From Pseudoalteromonas spongiae UST010723-006 (GTDB taxonomy: Bacteria; Pseudomonadota; Gammaproteobacteria; Enterobacterales; Alteromonadaceae), in contig NZ_CP011040.1 in NCBI RefSeq assembly GCF_000238255.3, positions 62,001-126,000 on the forward strand: a stretch of 64,000 nucleotides of DNA, written 5' to 3'. The notes below the pieces were generated by a model, which worked only from the letters and a program-made list of their open reading frames with translations, was not told the origin of the DNA and searched no databases. The translations under genes were made by a program, and so were the position numbers. Shown one piece after another: positions 54,443 to 62,003 of this stretch. How positions within the stretch are numbered: position 1 is the stretch's first letter; each line of letters opens with the position of its first letter.

Positions 54443-55771
54443 TTAGCGGTTAAAAATTAGCGGCATTGCGCTGGTGGTTTCGTCAATAATGTCGCCATGG
54501 TTGTAAACGCATTGACCATTTACAAAGGTGTAGCGAATGCTGTGTGAAAATTGATGCCCAGCAAATGGCGACCATGCACAGTGATAATGGGTGTTGTCGT
54601 GTGTTACCGCTTCGCTCGCGCTACGACTCACCACGGTTAGGTCGGCAAAGTAGCCTTCACGGATAAAACCACGTTCATTTATTTTGAAGCGTTTAGCTGG
54701 GTTATGAGCTGTTTTTTCAACAACTTGCTCAATAGTCAATGCGCCGCGTTTTACTTGGTCAAATAAACTCAGCAGAGCATGTTGCACTAGTGGTAATCCT
54801 GCAGGTGCGTCACAATAAGTCACTTGTTTTTCTTGCCATGTATGCGGTGCATGATCGGTGGCAATAATGTCTATTCGGCCATCGTTTAACGCATTCAATA
54901 AAGCGAAGCGATCATGCTCTGATTTAATTGCTGGATTACACTTAATTAAATTGCCAAGGCGGGTGTAATCATCTTGGTTAAACCATAAGTGATGAACACA
55001 GGCTTCTGCGGTAATGTGTTTGTTATCGACGGGGCCTGCTTCAAATAGCGCCAGCTCTTTAGCTGTTGTGATATGCAGCACATGCAAGTCGCTACTATAT
55101 TTTTTCGCCAAATTTACAGCGTAAGAAGACGAGGCATAACAGGCTTCAACATCGCGAATAATCGGATGATCGTGAATCGTTAGTGGTCTATTTGCCAATC
55201 CTTTTAAATTGTTGGCAATAATATCGCCCTTCTCACAATGTGTGGCGATAAGTGTTGGGCACTCTTTAAAAATTGCTTCAAGCGCAGCTGGGTGCTCTAC
55301 TAATAAATCACCCGTTGATGCACCCATAAATACTTTTACACCACATACGGTTTTTGGGTCACACGCCTTAATTTGATCAAGGTTGTCAGGCGTTGCACCT
55401 AAGTAAAATGCGTAATTTGCCATTGAATTGGCTGCGGCAATATCGCGTTTATGCCTCAAAGCCGCATGGTTTGTAGTTGCAGGGTTTACATTGGGCATTT
55501 CCATATAGCTTGTAATACCGCCCGCTACCGCAGCGCGCGATTCGCTAGCGATGTTTGCTTTCCACTCAAGGCCTGGTTCGCGAAAATGAACTTGATCATC
55601 AATCATCCCCGGAAGTAACCAATCACCTTGTAAATCGATGACTTGTTCGTTTGGCTGTGCACTAAGGTGTTTTTCGATGCGCTCTATGCGGCCTTTATTT
55701 ATTCGTAAGTCGGCTTCAAATATGCTGTTTTCATTAACAATTTTGGCATTTTTTAAAAGGGTTAAATTCAT
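54443..55771 (-). CDS. pyrC: Dihydroorotase-like amidohydrolase, Zur-linked paralogue
   Basis: A 442-residue cyclic amidohydrolase of the type I dihydroorotase/allantoinase branch, expected to form dihydroorotate from carbamoyl aspartate. The first metal motif reads IDDQVHFREPG, a QxH where most family members have HxH. The other ligands look present: GVKVFMG lysine, ATHCEKGD histidine, LHVLHITTA histidine and IATDHAPH aspartate. It is encoded 31 bp after zur. Such paralogues are thought to replace the zinc-demanding housekeeping enzyme during zinc starvation, and the altered ligand fits that. Bacteroidetes enzymes also have QVH, so activity is plausible. Confidence 0.88.
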   Translation of the reverse strand: MNLTLLKNAKIVNENSIFEADLRINKGRIERIEKHLSAQPNEQVIDLQGDWLLPGMIDDQVHFREPGLEWKANIASESRAAVAGGITSYMEMPNVNPATTNHAALRHKRDIAAANSMANYAFYLGATPDNLDQIKACDPKTVCGVKVFMGASTGDLLVEHPAALEAIFKECPTLIATHCEKGDIIANNLKGLANRPLTIHDHPIIRDVEACYASSSYAVNLAKKYSSDLHVLHITTAKELALFEAGPVDNKHITAEACVHHLWFNQDDYTRLGNLIKCNPAIKSEHDRFALLNALNDGRIDIIATDHAPHTWQEKQVTYCDAPAGLPLVQHALLSLFDQVKRGALTIEQVVEKTAHNPAKRFKINERGFIREGYFADLTVVSRSASEAVTHDNTHYHCAWSPFAGHQFSHSIRYTFVNGQCVYNHGDIIDETTSAMPLIFNR

Positions 55772-55802
55772 TTATATTCCGCAAAGTGTCAGTGTTAAAG
55801 GG

Positions 55803-56252
55803 TCAAGACGAACATGCTTGGCAAATGCCTTGAAATTCGTATTGAGGTGATTTGAGTTGAAATCCGTGTTTTGCAATATGCTCACTTAATTCATTTGTGA
55901 TGGTGTGGGGAATATGGATTTCGGTGACTTTTTGGCACACATTACAAATTAAAAATTGGCTGTGAGGATGATGTGATTGGCACTCTAAATGGGCACAGGC
56001 AATGTATTTGTTTACAAGGTCGAGCTTATGAACAAGGTTAACCGAAACGAGTAAATCGAGCGTGCGGTAAATTGACACTACAGGAATTGACAGTGAGAAA
56101 TCGTTCTCACAAAAATGTGCTAATTCGTAAGGTGAAAGCGCCCGATTAGCCAGCACTAAGGTATGGAAAATTTCCATGCGTTTTTGTGTTGCTTTCACAC
56201 CTGCGAGTTTGAACCGCTTTTTCAGTTCGGCTTCCTTTTCAATTGATAACAT
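55803..56252 (-). CDS. zur: Fur family repressor, Zur type
   Basis: A 149-residue metalloregulator. A winged helix (about 15-85, with RMEIFHTLVLANRALSPYEL and VSIYRTLDLLVSV) precedes a zinc-rich dimer domain with HLECQSHHPHSQFLICNVC and C-terminal CQACSS, giving the two CxxC pairs. The ATG at 56252 gives MLSIEKEAEL; the frame reaches 56318, but that part covers the promoter. A strong Zur box lies 29 bp upstream, so it is autoregulated, and the downstream genes are a known zinc-starvation set. That context separates it from Fur or PerR. Confidence 0.88.
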   Translation of the reverse strand: MLSIEKEAELKKRFKLAGVKATQKRMEIFHTLVLANRALSPYELAHFCENDFSLSIPVVSIYRTLDLLVSVNLVHKLDLVNKYIACAHLECQSHHPHSQFLICNVCQKVTEIHIPHTITNELSEHIAKHGFQLKSPQYEFQGICQACSS

Positions 56253-56274
56253 TTTCGCCCCTGTTATGAATTTG

Positions 56275-56299
56275 TGAAATGTTATAATATAACAAAATA
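56275..56299. promoter_or_regulatory. Zur box
   Basis: TGAAATGTTATAATATAAC followed by AAAATA, with the perfect 13-bp palindrome GTTATAATATAAC at 56281-56293. It matches the gammaproteobacterial Zur consensus I know, GAAATGTTATA-N-TATAACATTTC, with some right-flank mismatches. It sits between zur and the divergent PhoX-like gene (93 bp from that start) and can act on both. Confidence 0.85.
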
Positions 56300-56385
56300 A
56301 ATCAAAGGCAACATACACAGCGATTTAATGAAAATGTCGTCTTTATGGGGTAGGCTAAAATTTATAACGAGAGAGGGCATTTATA

Positions 56386-57786
56386 ATGGTTTCACGCAGG
56401 CAATTTACTAAAAATACCGTGACATTAGCGTTTATGGGGTTGAGCAGTAGTTTACTCGGCTGTGCAATTTCGCCATCGAGTAATTTAAACCGTGTTAGCA
56501 CCCCCAGTGTGCGCGGCTATGGTGATTTAGTTGAAGATCCAAAAGGGTTAATTGATCTGCCAAAAGGATTTAGTTACCGCGTTATATCTTCTTTGAATAA
56601 TGAAATGAGTGATGGTTTAACAGTACCCGATCGCGCCGATGGCATGGGCTGTTTTGCACTTGATGAAAACCGGGTTGCGCTTGTGCGCAATCATGAACTA
56701 AGCCCAAAGCATTTAGATGATGCATCAAATGAGATTAAACATCACATAAGCGACCTTGCTTATGATTCACAACATGGCAATGTTGCACTTCCTGGAGGGA
56801 CCACTCACATCATTTACAATTTGCGTACGCAAAAAGTAGAGCGTGAGTTTTACAGTTTAGTTGGCACGATTCGAAATTGTGCGGGCGGCACAACGCCTTG
56901 GGGAAGCTGGCTAACGTGTGAAGAATCGGTGGCGACACCCGATGGTGAAATAAACAAATCTCATGGTTATGTATTTGAGGTGCCGGCAACTGCTACGGGT
57001 TTGGTTAAGGCACAGCCACTTCGCGCTATGGGCCGTTTTAATCATGAAGCGGCTGCAGTTGATCCGCGTACAGGCATTGTCTACCTCACAGAAGATAGAG
57101 GCGATAGTTTGTTTTATCGCTTTATTCCTAAAGTAAAAGAAAAATTGCACTTAGGTGGTCAATTACAAGCACTTGTTTTTAAACACAGCAAACAGTTCGA
57201 TACACGCAATTGGCAGTTAACCACTTTGCCAATTGCGAAGTGGTTTGAAGTGGAATGGATAAACCTTGATAACCCTGAAAGCCCAGAAGATGACCTTCGT
57301 AAACGCGGCTATGAAGCGGGTGCAGCGGTTTTTGCTCGTGGAGAAGGCATTCATTTTGGCGAAAACGAACTTTATTTTTGCTGCACCAATGGTGGTACAA
57401 AGCAGCTTGGTCAAATAATGCGATATCAACCGTCTGCTTTTGAAGGCACGGATAACGAGGCAGAGCACCCCGCATTATTACAACTGTTTTTAGAAAGTAG
57501 CGATGAATCACTATATAACTTTGGCGATAACTTAACAGTGATGCCAAATGGCCATTTATTGGTATGTGAAGACCAATATAGTTTATTTCCTGATAACTAT
57601 TTACGCGGTGTAACGCCAAGTGGGGCAGTTTATCCATTTGCCAAAATAAATATTAATACAGAGCCTGCAGGGGCGTGTTTTTCGCCAAATGGTGAGGTGT
57701 TATTTGTTAATTTGTATTCGCCTACGCGCACATTGGCAATTACGGGTCCTTGGCAAAATTTTATAAATGAAGCAGCCGAAGCATAA
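56386..57786 (+). CDS. PhoX/DUF839-like protein with a Tat signal
   Basis: A 466-residue exported protein. The N-terminus VSRRQFTKN is a twin-arginine motif, followed by a hydrophobic stretch ending in SLLGCA, which could also be a lipobox. The body is the DUF839 propeller, with LVRNHELSPKHL, NCAGGTTPWGSWLTCEES, MGRFNHEAAAVDP, YLTEDRGDS and LLVCEDQYS in order, the ligand-bearing blocks of PhoX alkaline phosphatases. PhoX uses iron and calcium in place of zinc, and Tat export fits cofactor loading in the cytoplasm. It is divergent from zur over a shared Zur box. Phosphatase activity is inferred. Confidence 0.85.
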   Translation: MVSRRQFTKNTVTLAFMGLSSSLLGCAISPSSNLNRVSTPSVRGYGDLVEDPKGLIDLPKGFSYRVISSLNNEMSDGLTVPDRADGMGCFALDENRVALVRNHELSPKHLDDASNEIKHHISDLAYDSQHGNVALPGGTTHIIYNLRTQKVEREFYSLVGTIRNCAGGTTPWGSWLTCEESVATPDGEINKSHGYVFEVPATATGLVKAQPLRAMGRFNHEAAAVDPRTGIVYLTEDRGDSLFYRFIPKVKEKLHLGGQLQALVFKHSKQFDTRNWQLTTLPIAKWFEVEWINLDNPESPEDDLRKRGYEAGAAVFARGEGIHFGENELYFCCTNGGTKQLGQIMRYQPSAFEGTDNEAEHPALLQLFLESSDESLYNFGDNLTVMPNGHLLVCEDQYSLFPDNYLRGVTPSGAVYPFAKININTEPAGACFSPNGEVLFVNLYSPTRTLAITGPWQNFINEAAEA

Positions 57787-57896
57787 ACTGTTAACAACAT
57801 AAGTTGACCTTTGTTGTTTGTTTTTGCAAGGTAATAGCTTTATTTCTCGTTACTGGTTTTTACATGTTTAGTTCAATTAATGCGCTGGGTAAATCT

Positions 57897-58610
57897 ATGC
57901 TATATGTGCTTTTTATTATTAGCTTTAATCTTAACGCCGCGGATCCGAAATTAACGATAAAGCCAATACAAAATGGGGTTTATGAGCATATTTCCTATCA
58001 GCACGTTGGTCAGTGGGGCAATGTTTCTGCACGTGGGTTAGTTGTTGTTGACGGTAAAGAGGCTTACATGATTGATACGCCTTGGTCGAACAGCGACACC
58101 GAAAAACTGATTAATTGGACAAACGAGCAAGGCTTTACACTGAAAGCCGCTGTTGTGACGCATTTTCATCAAGATGCAAGTGGCGGATTGACTGCACTAA
58201 ACCAGCGAAATATTCCAACTTATGCCTATAAAAAAACGAATCAGTTATTAGAAAAACATAAAGGGCTGTCGGCAACACATATTATTGAAGAGGATAAGTT
58301 TTCGCTGCTCAAAGATAAAATAGAGGTATTTTATCCTGGTGGCGGGCATACCGCTGACAATATTGTTGTATGGCTTGAAAAGCCACAAATTCTCTTTGCA
58401 GGCTGTTTTGTAAAGGGGCTTAACAGTAAAAATTTGGGCAACCTTGAAGATGCGCGTGTTTCAAAGTGGCCAACATCAATTGAAAATACGCTCAGTGCGT
58501 ATCCGAATATCAAGCATGTATTTCCGGGGCACGGTCGCGCTGGCGATCAATCGTTACTACTTCATACCGCCAAACTAGCCAAAAACTACTTGGCAGAGCA
58601 AAATAAATAA
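57897..58610 (+). CDS. Subclass B1 metallo-beta-lactamase
   Basis: A 237-residue periplasmic zinc hydrolase with signal peptide MLYVLFIISFNLNAA. All B1 ligands are present in order: VTHFHQDASGG (His116, His118, Asp120), PGGGHTADNIVVW (His196), LFAGCFVKGL (Cys221) and FPGHGRAGD (His263). Also present is the B1-type loop QHVGQWGNVSARGLVVVDG. Length is normal. The frame is open upstream to a TTG at 57804 and an ATG at 57864; the ATG at 57897 starts a proper signal peptide. Environmental Alteromonadales carry chromosomal B1 enzymes. Beta-lactam hydrolysis is likely by family but unmeasured. Confidence 0.9.
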   Translation: MLYVLFIISFNLNAADPKLTIKPIQNGVYEHISYQHVGQWGNVSARGLVVVDGKEAYMIDTPWSNSDTEKLINWTNEQGFTLKAAVVTHFHQDASGGLTALNQRNIPTYAYKKTNQLLEKHKGLSATHIIEEDKFSLLKDKIEVFYPGGGHTADNIVVWLEKPQILFAGCFVKGLNSKNLGNLEDARVSKWPTSIENTLSAYPNIKHVFPGHGRAGDQSLLLHTAKLAKNYLAEQNK

Positions 58611-58631
58611 TTAGCTCAGGGGCAATAATTT

Positions 58632-58654
58632 AAGCGCACTAAGGTGCGCTTTTT
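58632..58654. terminator. Bidirectional terminator after the metallo-beta-lactamase gene
   Basis: An 8-bp stem AAGCGCAC/GTGCGCTT around TAAG with a T-tract. It overlaps the end of the converging hxlR gene. Confidence 0.85.
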
Positions 58655-59055
58655 ATATTCGCCAGCAAGTCATTAATTAGTTCTTCGCGGTCGTTTTTTA
58701 TACGCGTTAAAAGCTGCTCTGGTAGGTTTAAATTCTCACCGTGTTTACTGCTCCACACAATCATTTCAAGCAATATTGGCAAGGTATCTTTACCCGCTTG
58801 AGTAAGTGTATACAGCTTTTTTCGTTTATCGCTTTGCGCTGTTTGCTTACTTATTAAACCAACACTTTCTAGTTTTTCTAGCCTGCTCGATAAAATATTT
58901 GTTGCCATTTTCTCTTCAGAGTTTTGTAACTCCGAATAAGAACTTTTATTGAAGAAAATCAAATCCCTTAGGATCAGTAAGCTCCATTTATCACCAAGGT
59001 GATCCAACACATTCGAGATAGGGCAAAGTGATCGTTTACTCATAAGTATGCTCAT
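58639..59055 (-). CDS. HxlR family transcriptional regulator
   Basis: A 138-residue winged-helix regulator: CPISNVLDHLGDKWSLLILRDLIFF at about residues 11-35, KMATNILSSRLEKLESVGLISKQ and KKLYTLTQAGKDTLPILLEMI. The single cysteine near the start is common in this family. It is divergent from a SnoaL-like gene with paired palindromes between them. An ATG at 59043 is an alternative start and is closer to the usual N-terminus (SKRSLCPIS). Confidence 0.87.
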   Translation of the reverse strand: MSILMSKRSLCPISNVLDHLGDKWSLLILRDLIFFNKSSYSELQNSEEKMATNILSSRLEKLESVGLISKQTAQSDKRKKLYTLTQAGKDTLPILLEMIVWSSKHGENLNLPEQLLTRIKNDREELINDLLANIKSAP

Positions 59056-59082
59056 TGAATAAGTTTTAGAGATTTTAATTTA

Positions 59083-59125
59083 CTTGCAAACTGCAAGCAA
59101 ATAATTTAACTTGCAAAATGAAAGT
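59083..59125. promoter_or_regulatory. Tandem palindromes, probable HxlR operator
   Basis: CTTGCAAACTGCAAG (59083-59097) is a perfect interrupted palindrome. A related ACTTGCAAAATGAAAGT lies at 59109-59125. Both sit in the space between hxlR and the divergent SnoaL-like gene, 26 bp apart. Confidence 0.65.
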
Positions 59126-59154
59126 TAAATTTACAACTATATTTGAGAGTATTT

Positions 59155-59634
59155 ATGAGCAAACCACATATTAATGTTGCAGCGTTAATCAAGCCTCACT
59201 GGTCAGCACAAGACAGAGAAAAAGTTGAGGCCGTTATCGCCTTTGTTCAACTGATAATGAATGACCACAATTTTGACCAAGTGACCAAACAATACGGACA
59301 AAATAGTTATAGGCAACATAATCGCACCATCGCTGATAATATTGAGGGTGTAGTTAAAGCGGTAAGCGATCTTGTAAAAACGGCGCCGGAGTTTAGTTAC
59401 GATGTTAAACATGCGTTTGTTGATGGGGATTACGTTATTATTCATTCGCATGCAACGCTAAAACGTAAACATCGTGGCGATGATACCCAAGGTTTTAATA
59501 TTATCGATACATGGCGCTTGGAAAATGGCAAATTGGTTGAGCATTGGGATGCCGTGCAAGGTTTAAGTTTTTCGATGCGCCTTTATAGTTTGATGGTTGG
59601 CGGTAAAATGCGTAATAGTAATGGCGTGTTTTAG
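59155..59634 (+). CDS. SnoaL-like (NTF2 fold) protein
   Basis: A 159-residue cytoplasmic protein of the SnoaL/NTF2-like fold. It shows YGQNSYRQHNRTIADNIEGV, DVKHAFVDGDYVIIHSHATLKRKHRGDD and NIIDTWRLENGKLVEHWDAVQ. The last block is the classic end of small SnoaL-like hydrolase or isomerase proteins. Members bind varied small molecules; no substrate is evident. GAGAG precedes the ATG at 59155; a TTG four codons earlier is less likely. Its promoter carries the HxlR-type palindromes. Confidence 0.83.
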   Translation: MSKPHINVAALIKPHWSAQDREKVEAVIAFVQLIMNDHNFDQVTKQYGQNSYRQHNRTIADNIEGVVKAVSDLVKTAPEFSYDVKHAFVDGDYVIIHSHATLKRKHRGDDTQGFNIIDTWRLENGKLVEHWDAVQGLSFSMRLYSLMVGGKMRNSNGVF

Positions 59635-60253
59635 CTTATAGGTATTAACTTAAAGGTGTTAACAGTAAAGATGGCGTTAATTTATAGCTGTTTAGATATA
59701 AAAATTCTTTTCTAACCATCCATGATGCATTCTTGTCTATTTTTGTTACACAACAAAAATGAAACACGAGTTTATTGGGAATAAATTTGAACAGCGAAGC
59801 TGGCCGGCAGGAAGCCTAGAATCATCTGAGCTTCGTAGCTTGAGCAAGTGAGGTGTGTGGCATACATGGTCGTAAGGCATTAGAATAATGCAGGAGCGAT
59901 TATCGAGGTGACCGATGGAACAAAGCTTCATGGATGAATTCTTAACTCAGCTTCATAACATGCTTAGTTGCGATAAGGCAGATCAGAGCGAATAGCAGTC
60001 ATTAGAAATTTATTTTTCAGCACCGACTTTATGTCCAGTTGCTATGAGTTTCTCCTATATTCAGGAAACGACCCATTTGGTCGTCTTTATCCTCTTCATA
60101 ATTTCTATAATGATTAAAAGTATATCTGTAGCAACAAGTTAGTAAGTGTGATAGAACTGGTGCAATGACAAAAATAACCCGTGGCTCGGTAAAAAAACAA
60201 CCCATTGGGTCGATATTAAATTGTTATGTATTCAATCATTATACGGAGATTCA
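59635..60253. other. Intergenic region ahead of the second cassette cluster
   Basis: About 620 bp without a convincing gene. It contains repeat copy B (59908-59984). It also has a hairpin ACGACC/GGTCGT at about 60069-60085 and a related ACCCATTGGGTCG at about 60201. The last 30 bases end in TTGTTATGT before the next gene, possibly a diverged recombination-site end. Confidence 0.45.
59908..59984 (+). repeat. Dispersed repeat, copy B
   Basis: Starts GTGACCGATGGAAC and continues ATGGATGAATTCTTAACTCA to GATAAGGCAGATCA. It aligns along its length with copy A at 25305-25380. Here the short frame from ATGGAACAAAGC stays open for 26 codons after a GAGGTGACC ribosome-binding-like sequence, so it may be the less decayed copy. 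Confidence 0.5.
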
Positions 60254-61351
60254 ATGGCACAAGGTGTAGTTTCAGACAATTGGTCACTTCAAGATATTTC
60301 AAGCCTTTTAGTATCAGGTATGGATGATAGCTCAGCAGATGAGATCATAGTTAAAGATAAAAGTTATTCATATAATCCAATTTCATTTGCTTCTGTTCAA
60401 ACAGAAGCACTTTTTGATTTTATTACTGACTTAGTCCTTCGCGATGAAATTTTGGTTGATAAGAGCTTCACACATGCTTGGACTGCTTCAAATAGTCCGA
60501 TTTTAAAAGCGAAAGAGCAAGGGGTTGTTAGAAGCTATCCATTTTTAAATGAATCTGAAAAATTAGCCTTACCAAAAAGTCGAATAATTGAGCATATGTG
60601 CTCAAATGAGTCTCTAAAAAAATCACATCAAGAAAACATAACTAGTTGGAAAGAGACCCAACAAGTTACGCATCCGCTACTCTCAGCAACTATGTGGGGC
60701 GGAGCTGGAATGTGTGCAAGAAGTTTTGTTTATGAAAAGAGTTATACACCACACCCTTTGAGAAAAAGATTTTTTGTTAATTCAGGTTTCATGTTGCCTG
60801 CTGGTGATGCACTTCATCAGGTGACGTCATTTTTGAATGATGAGCAGATGAAAGTTTCTAAGAAAATTTATGGAATAGACTCTCTGTATTCTTTGTTTAT
60901 AAATATGCCTGCGATCCCGCTCCGAGTGATACAAGACTCATCGTCAATACCTCAACTTATTGAAGTAGCTTTAGAAATGAGAAACGATTTCTTAAATCTC
61001 CGGGAATGGCTTAAGCAATTTCAAAATGCGCTATCAAATGATGATATCAATGAGATTAATAATTACCGAAAACAATTGGATTCGGTATCACAAAATGTAA
61101 GTGCAAAAATTGGGTTAGGGGCAACAGGTAAGCCAGTGACAATGGAAGCTGGCATGGGGATTTTTAAGATTGCAACTCAAGTTAATCCTATCAATGCTCT
61201 CAAAAATCAGTTTGGTGTTAGAGCAACTCTGAATAAATTAATTTTTGGTTCAAATGGGAAACCGGAAATGAAAAAGTTTGTGAAAATGTTCGATCAACAT
61301 AATACAGCCATCGGTTATGACATTGAACGCCATTTCACTAAAAATACATAA
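60254..61351 (+). CDS. Unknown protein, cassette-borne
   Basis: A 365-residue protein with no signal peptide. I recognise no family. A central block LSATMWGGAGMCARSFVYEKSY leads into SGFMLPAGDALHQVTSFL, a helical stretch with LIEVALEMRNDFLNLREWLKQFQNAL (about residues 236-261) and a glycine-rich segment KIGLGATGKPVTMEAGMGIF. CGGAG precedes the ATG at 60254. Its stop codon is the first TAA of a clear attC site, the mark of an integron cassette. It is much longer than most cassette genes. Confidence 0.7.
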   Translation: MAQGVVSDNWSLQDISSLLVSGMDDSSADEIIVKDKSYSYNPISFASVQTEALFDFITDLVLRDEILVDKSFTHAWTASNSPILKAKEQGVVRSYPFLNESEKLALPKSRIIEHMCSNESLKKSHQENITSWKETQQVTHPLLSATMWGGAGMCARSFVYEKSYTPHPLRKRFFVNSGFMLPAGDALHQVTSFLNDEQMKVSKKIYGIDSLYSLFINMPAIPLRVIQDSSSIPQLIEVALEMRNDFLNLREWLKQFQNALSNDDINEINNYRKQLDSVSQNVSAKIGLGATGKPVTMEAGMGIFKIATQVNPINALKNQFGVRATLNKLIFGSNGKPEMKKFVKMFDQHNTAIGYDIERHFTKNT

Positions 61352-61437
61352 CAAGTTGCTTAAACGGAATAAAGACAGTTGGTCATCGCTTCGCGATTAT
61401 AGCCAACTATTTTTATCCGCTTAACGCGGCGTTAGGG
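61349..61437 (+). other. attC recombination site 3 (cluster B)
   Basis: Begins TAACAAGTTGCTTAAACGG on the stop codon of the preceding gene and ends CCGCTTAACGCGGCGTTAGG. The inner arms AGTTGG and CCAACT, with a TCGCTTCGCGA tip, complete a hairpin. 89 bp, with complementary AAC/GTTAGG core sites: a textbook attC shape. Confidence 0.85.
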
Positions 61438-61456
61438 TTATAGGGAAATATTAATT

Positions 61457-61930
61457 ATGGATGCAGTATTACCAAGAGAGCGCAATTACATTCAGATCTT
61501 CATGGCATCCTTAGCGCCTCTTCCTGTTGTATTGTTTATGGCAGCTCAAGCTAAAAGCTTAGGGGCATTTATGCCCATTGTTATCCTAGTAGTTATGTTG
61601 GCTTCATTTGTGTTTTGGTTTAAAAATGGTACAAAGCCATCAGCCTGGGTTAAAGCCGGTACTTTGTATATTCGTGATGGCGCTTTCAGTGAGATCAGAA
61701 TTCCGCGTAACAAAGTCCAATCTATGCGTTACGAGTCTCACCACTCTCAGTACATATCAAAAGGGCGCACCGGTGAAACCGTGCCGATGCATAAGCTATT
61801 CGTCAAAATGGAAGGGTTCCAAGAGTGGGAAGTTCCTATCAAGGACATGGTTGAGCTAGGTGCTGAATTAAGGCTGTATAAGTTTATTAAAGACAATTTT
61901 TACGATGTTGCTTTGGCTAAAAAGCCCTAA
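61457..61930 (+). CDS. Small membrane protein with a PH-like domain, cassette-borne
   Basis: A 157-residue protein with two membrane helices near the N-terminus (about 15-32 and 36-55). A cytoplasmic domain follows, starting VKAGTLYIRDGAFSEIRIPRNKVQSM and continuing HKLFVKMEGFQEWEVPIKDM. The strand pattern is that of bacterial PH (bPH2-like) domains, but I cannot confirm the family. GGGAA precedes the ATG. It is flanked on both sides by attC sites, and its TAA stop forms the start of the second. Confidence 0.7.
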   Translation: MDAVLPRERNYIQIFMASLAPLPVVLFMAAQAKSLGAFMPIVILVVMLASFVFWFKNGTKPSAWVKAGTLYIRDGAFSEIRIPRNKVQSMRYESHHSQYISKGRTGETVPMHKLFVKMEGFQEWEVPIKDMVELGAELRLYKFIKDNFYDVALAKKP

Positions 61931-61968
61931 CAAACGCATCAATTCGCGCCCCTTATGCGGGAGTTAGT
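61928..61968 (+). other. Very short attC-like site 4 (cluster B)
   Basis: TAACAAACGCATCAA followed after 8 bases by CCTTATGCGGGAGTTAG. The ends match the two ends of Vibrio-type attC sites and pair with each other (TAAC with GTTA, CGCAT with ATGCG). The whole central stem-loop is missing, leaving about 41 bp. It looks like an internal deletion of a normal attC. Confidence 0.65.
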
Positions 61969-62003
61969 TTTCATCGACCATCGATCAAGGATTCAGGTAA
62001 TAA

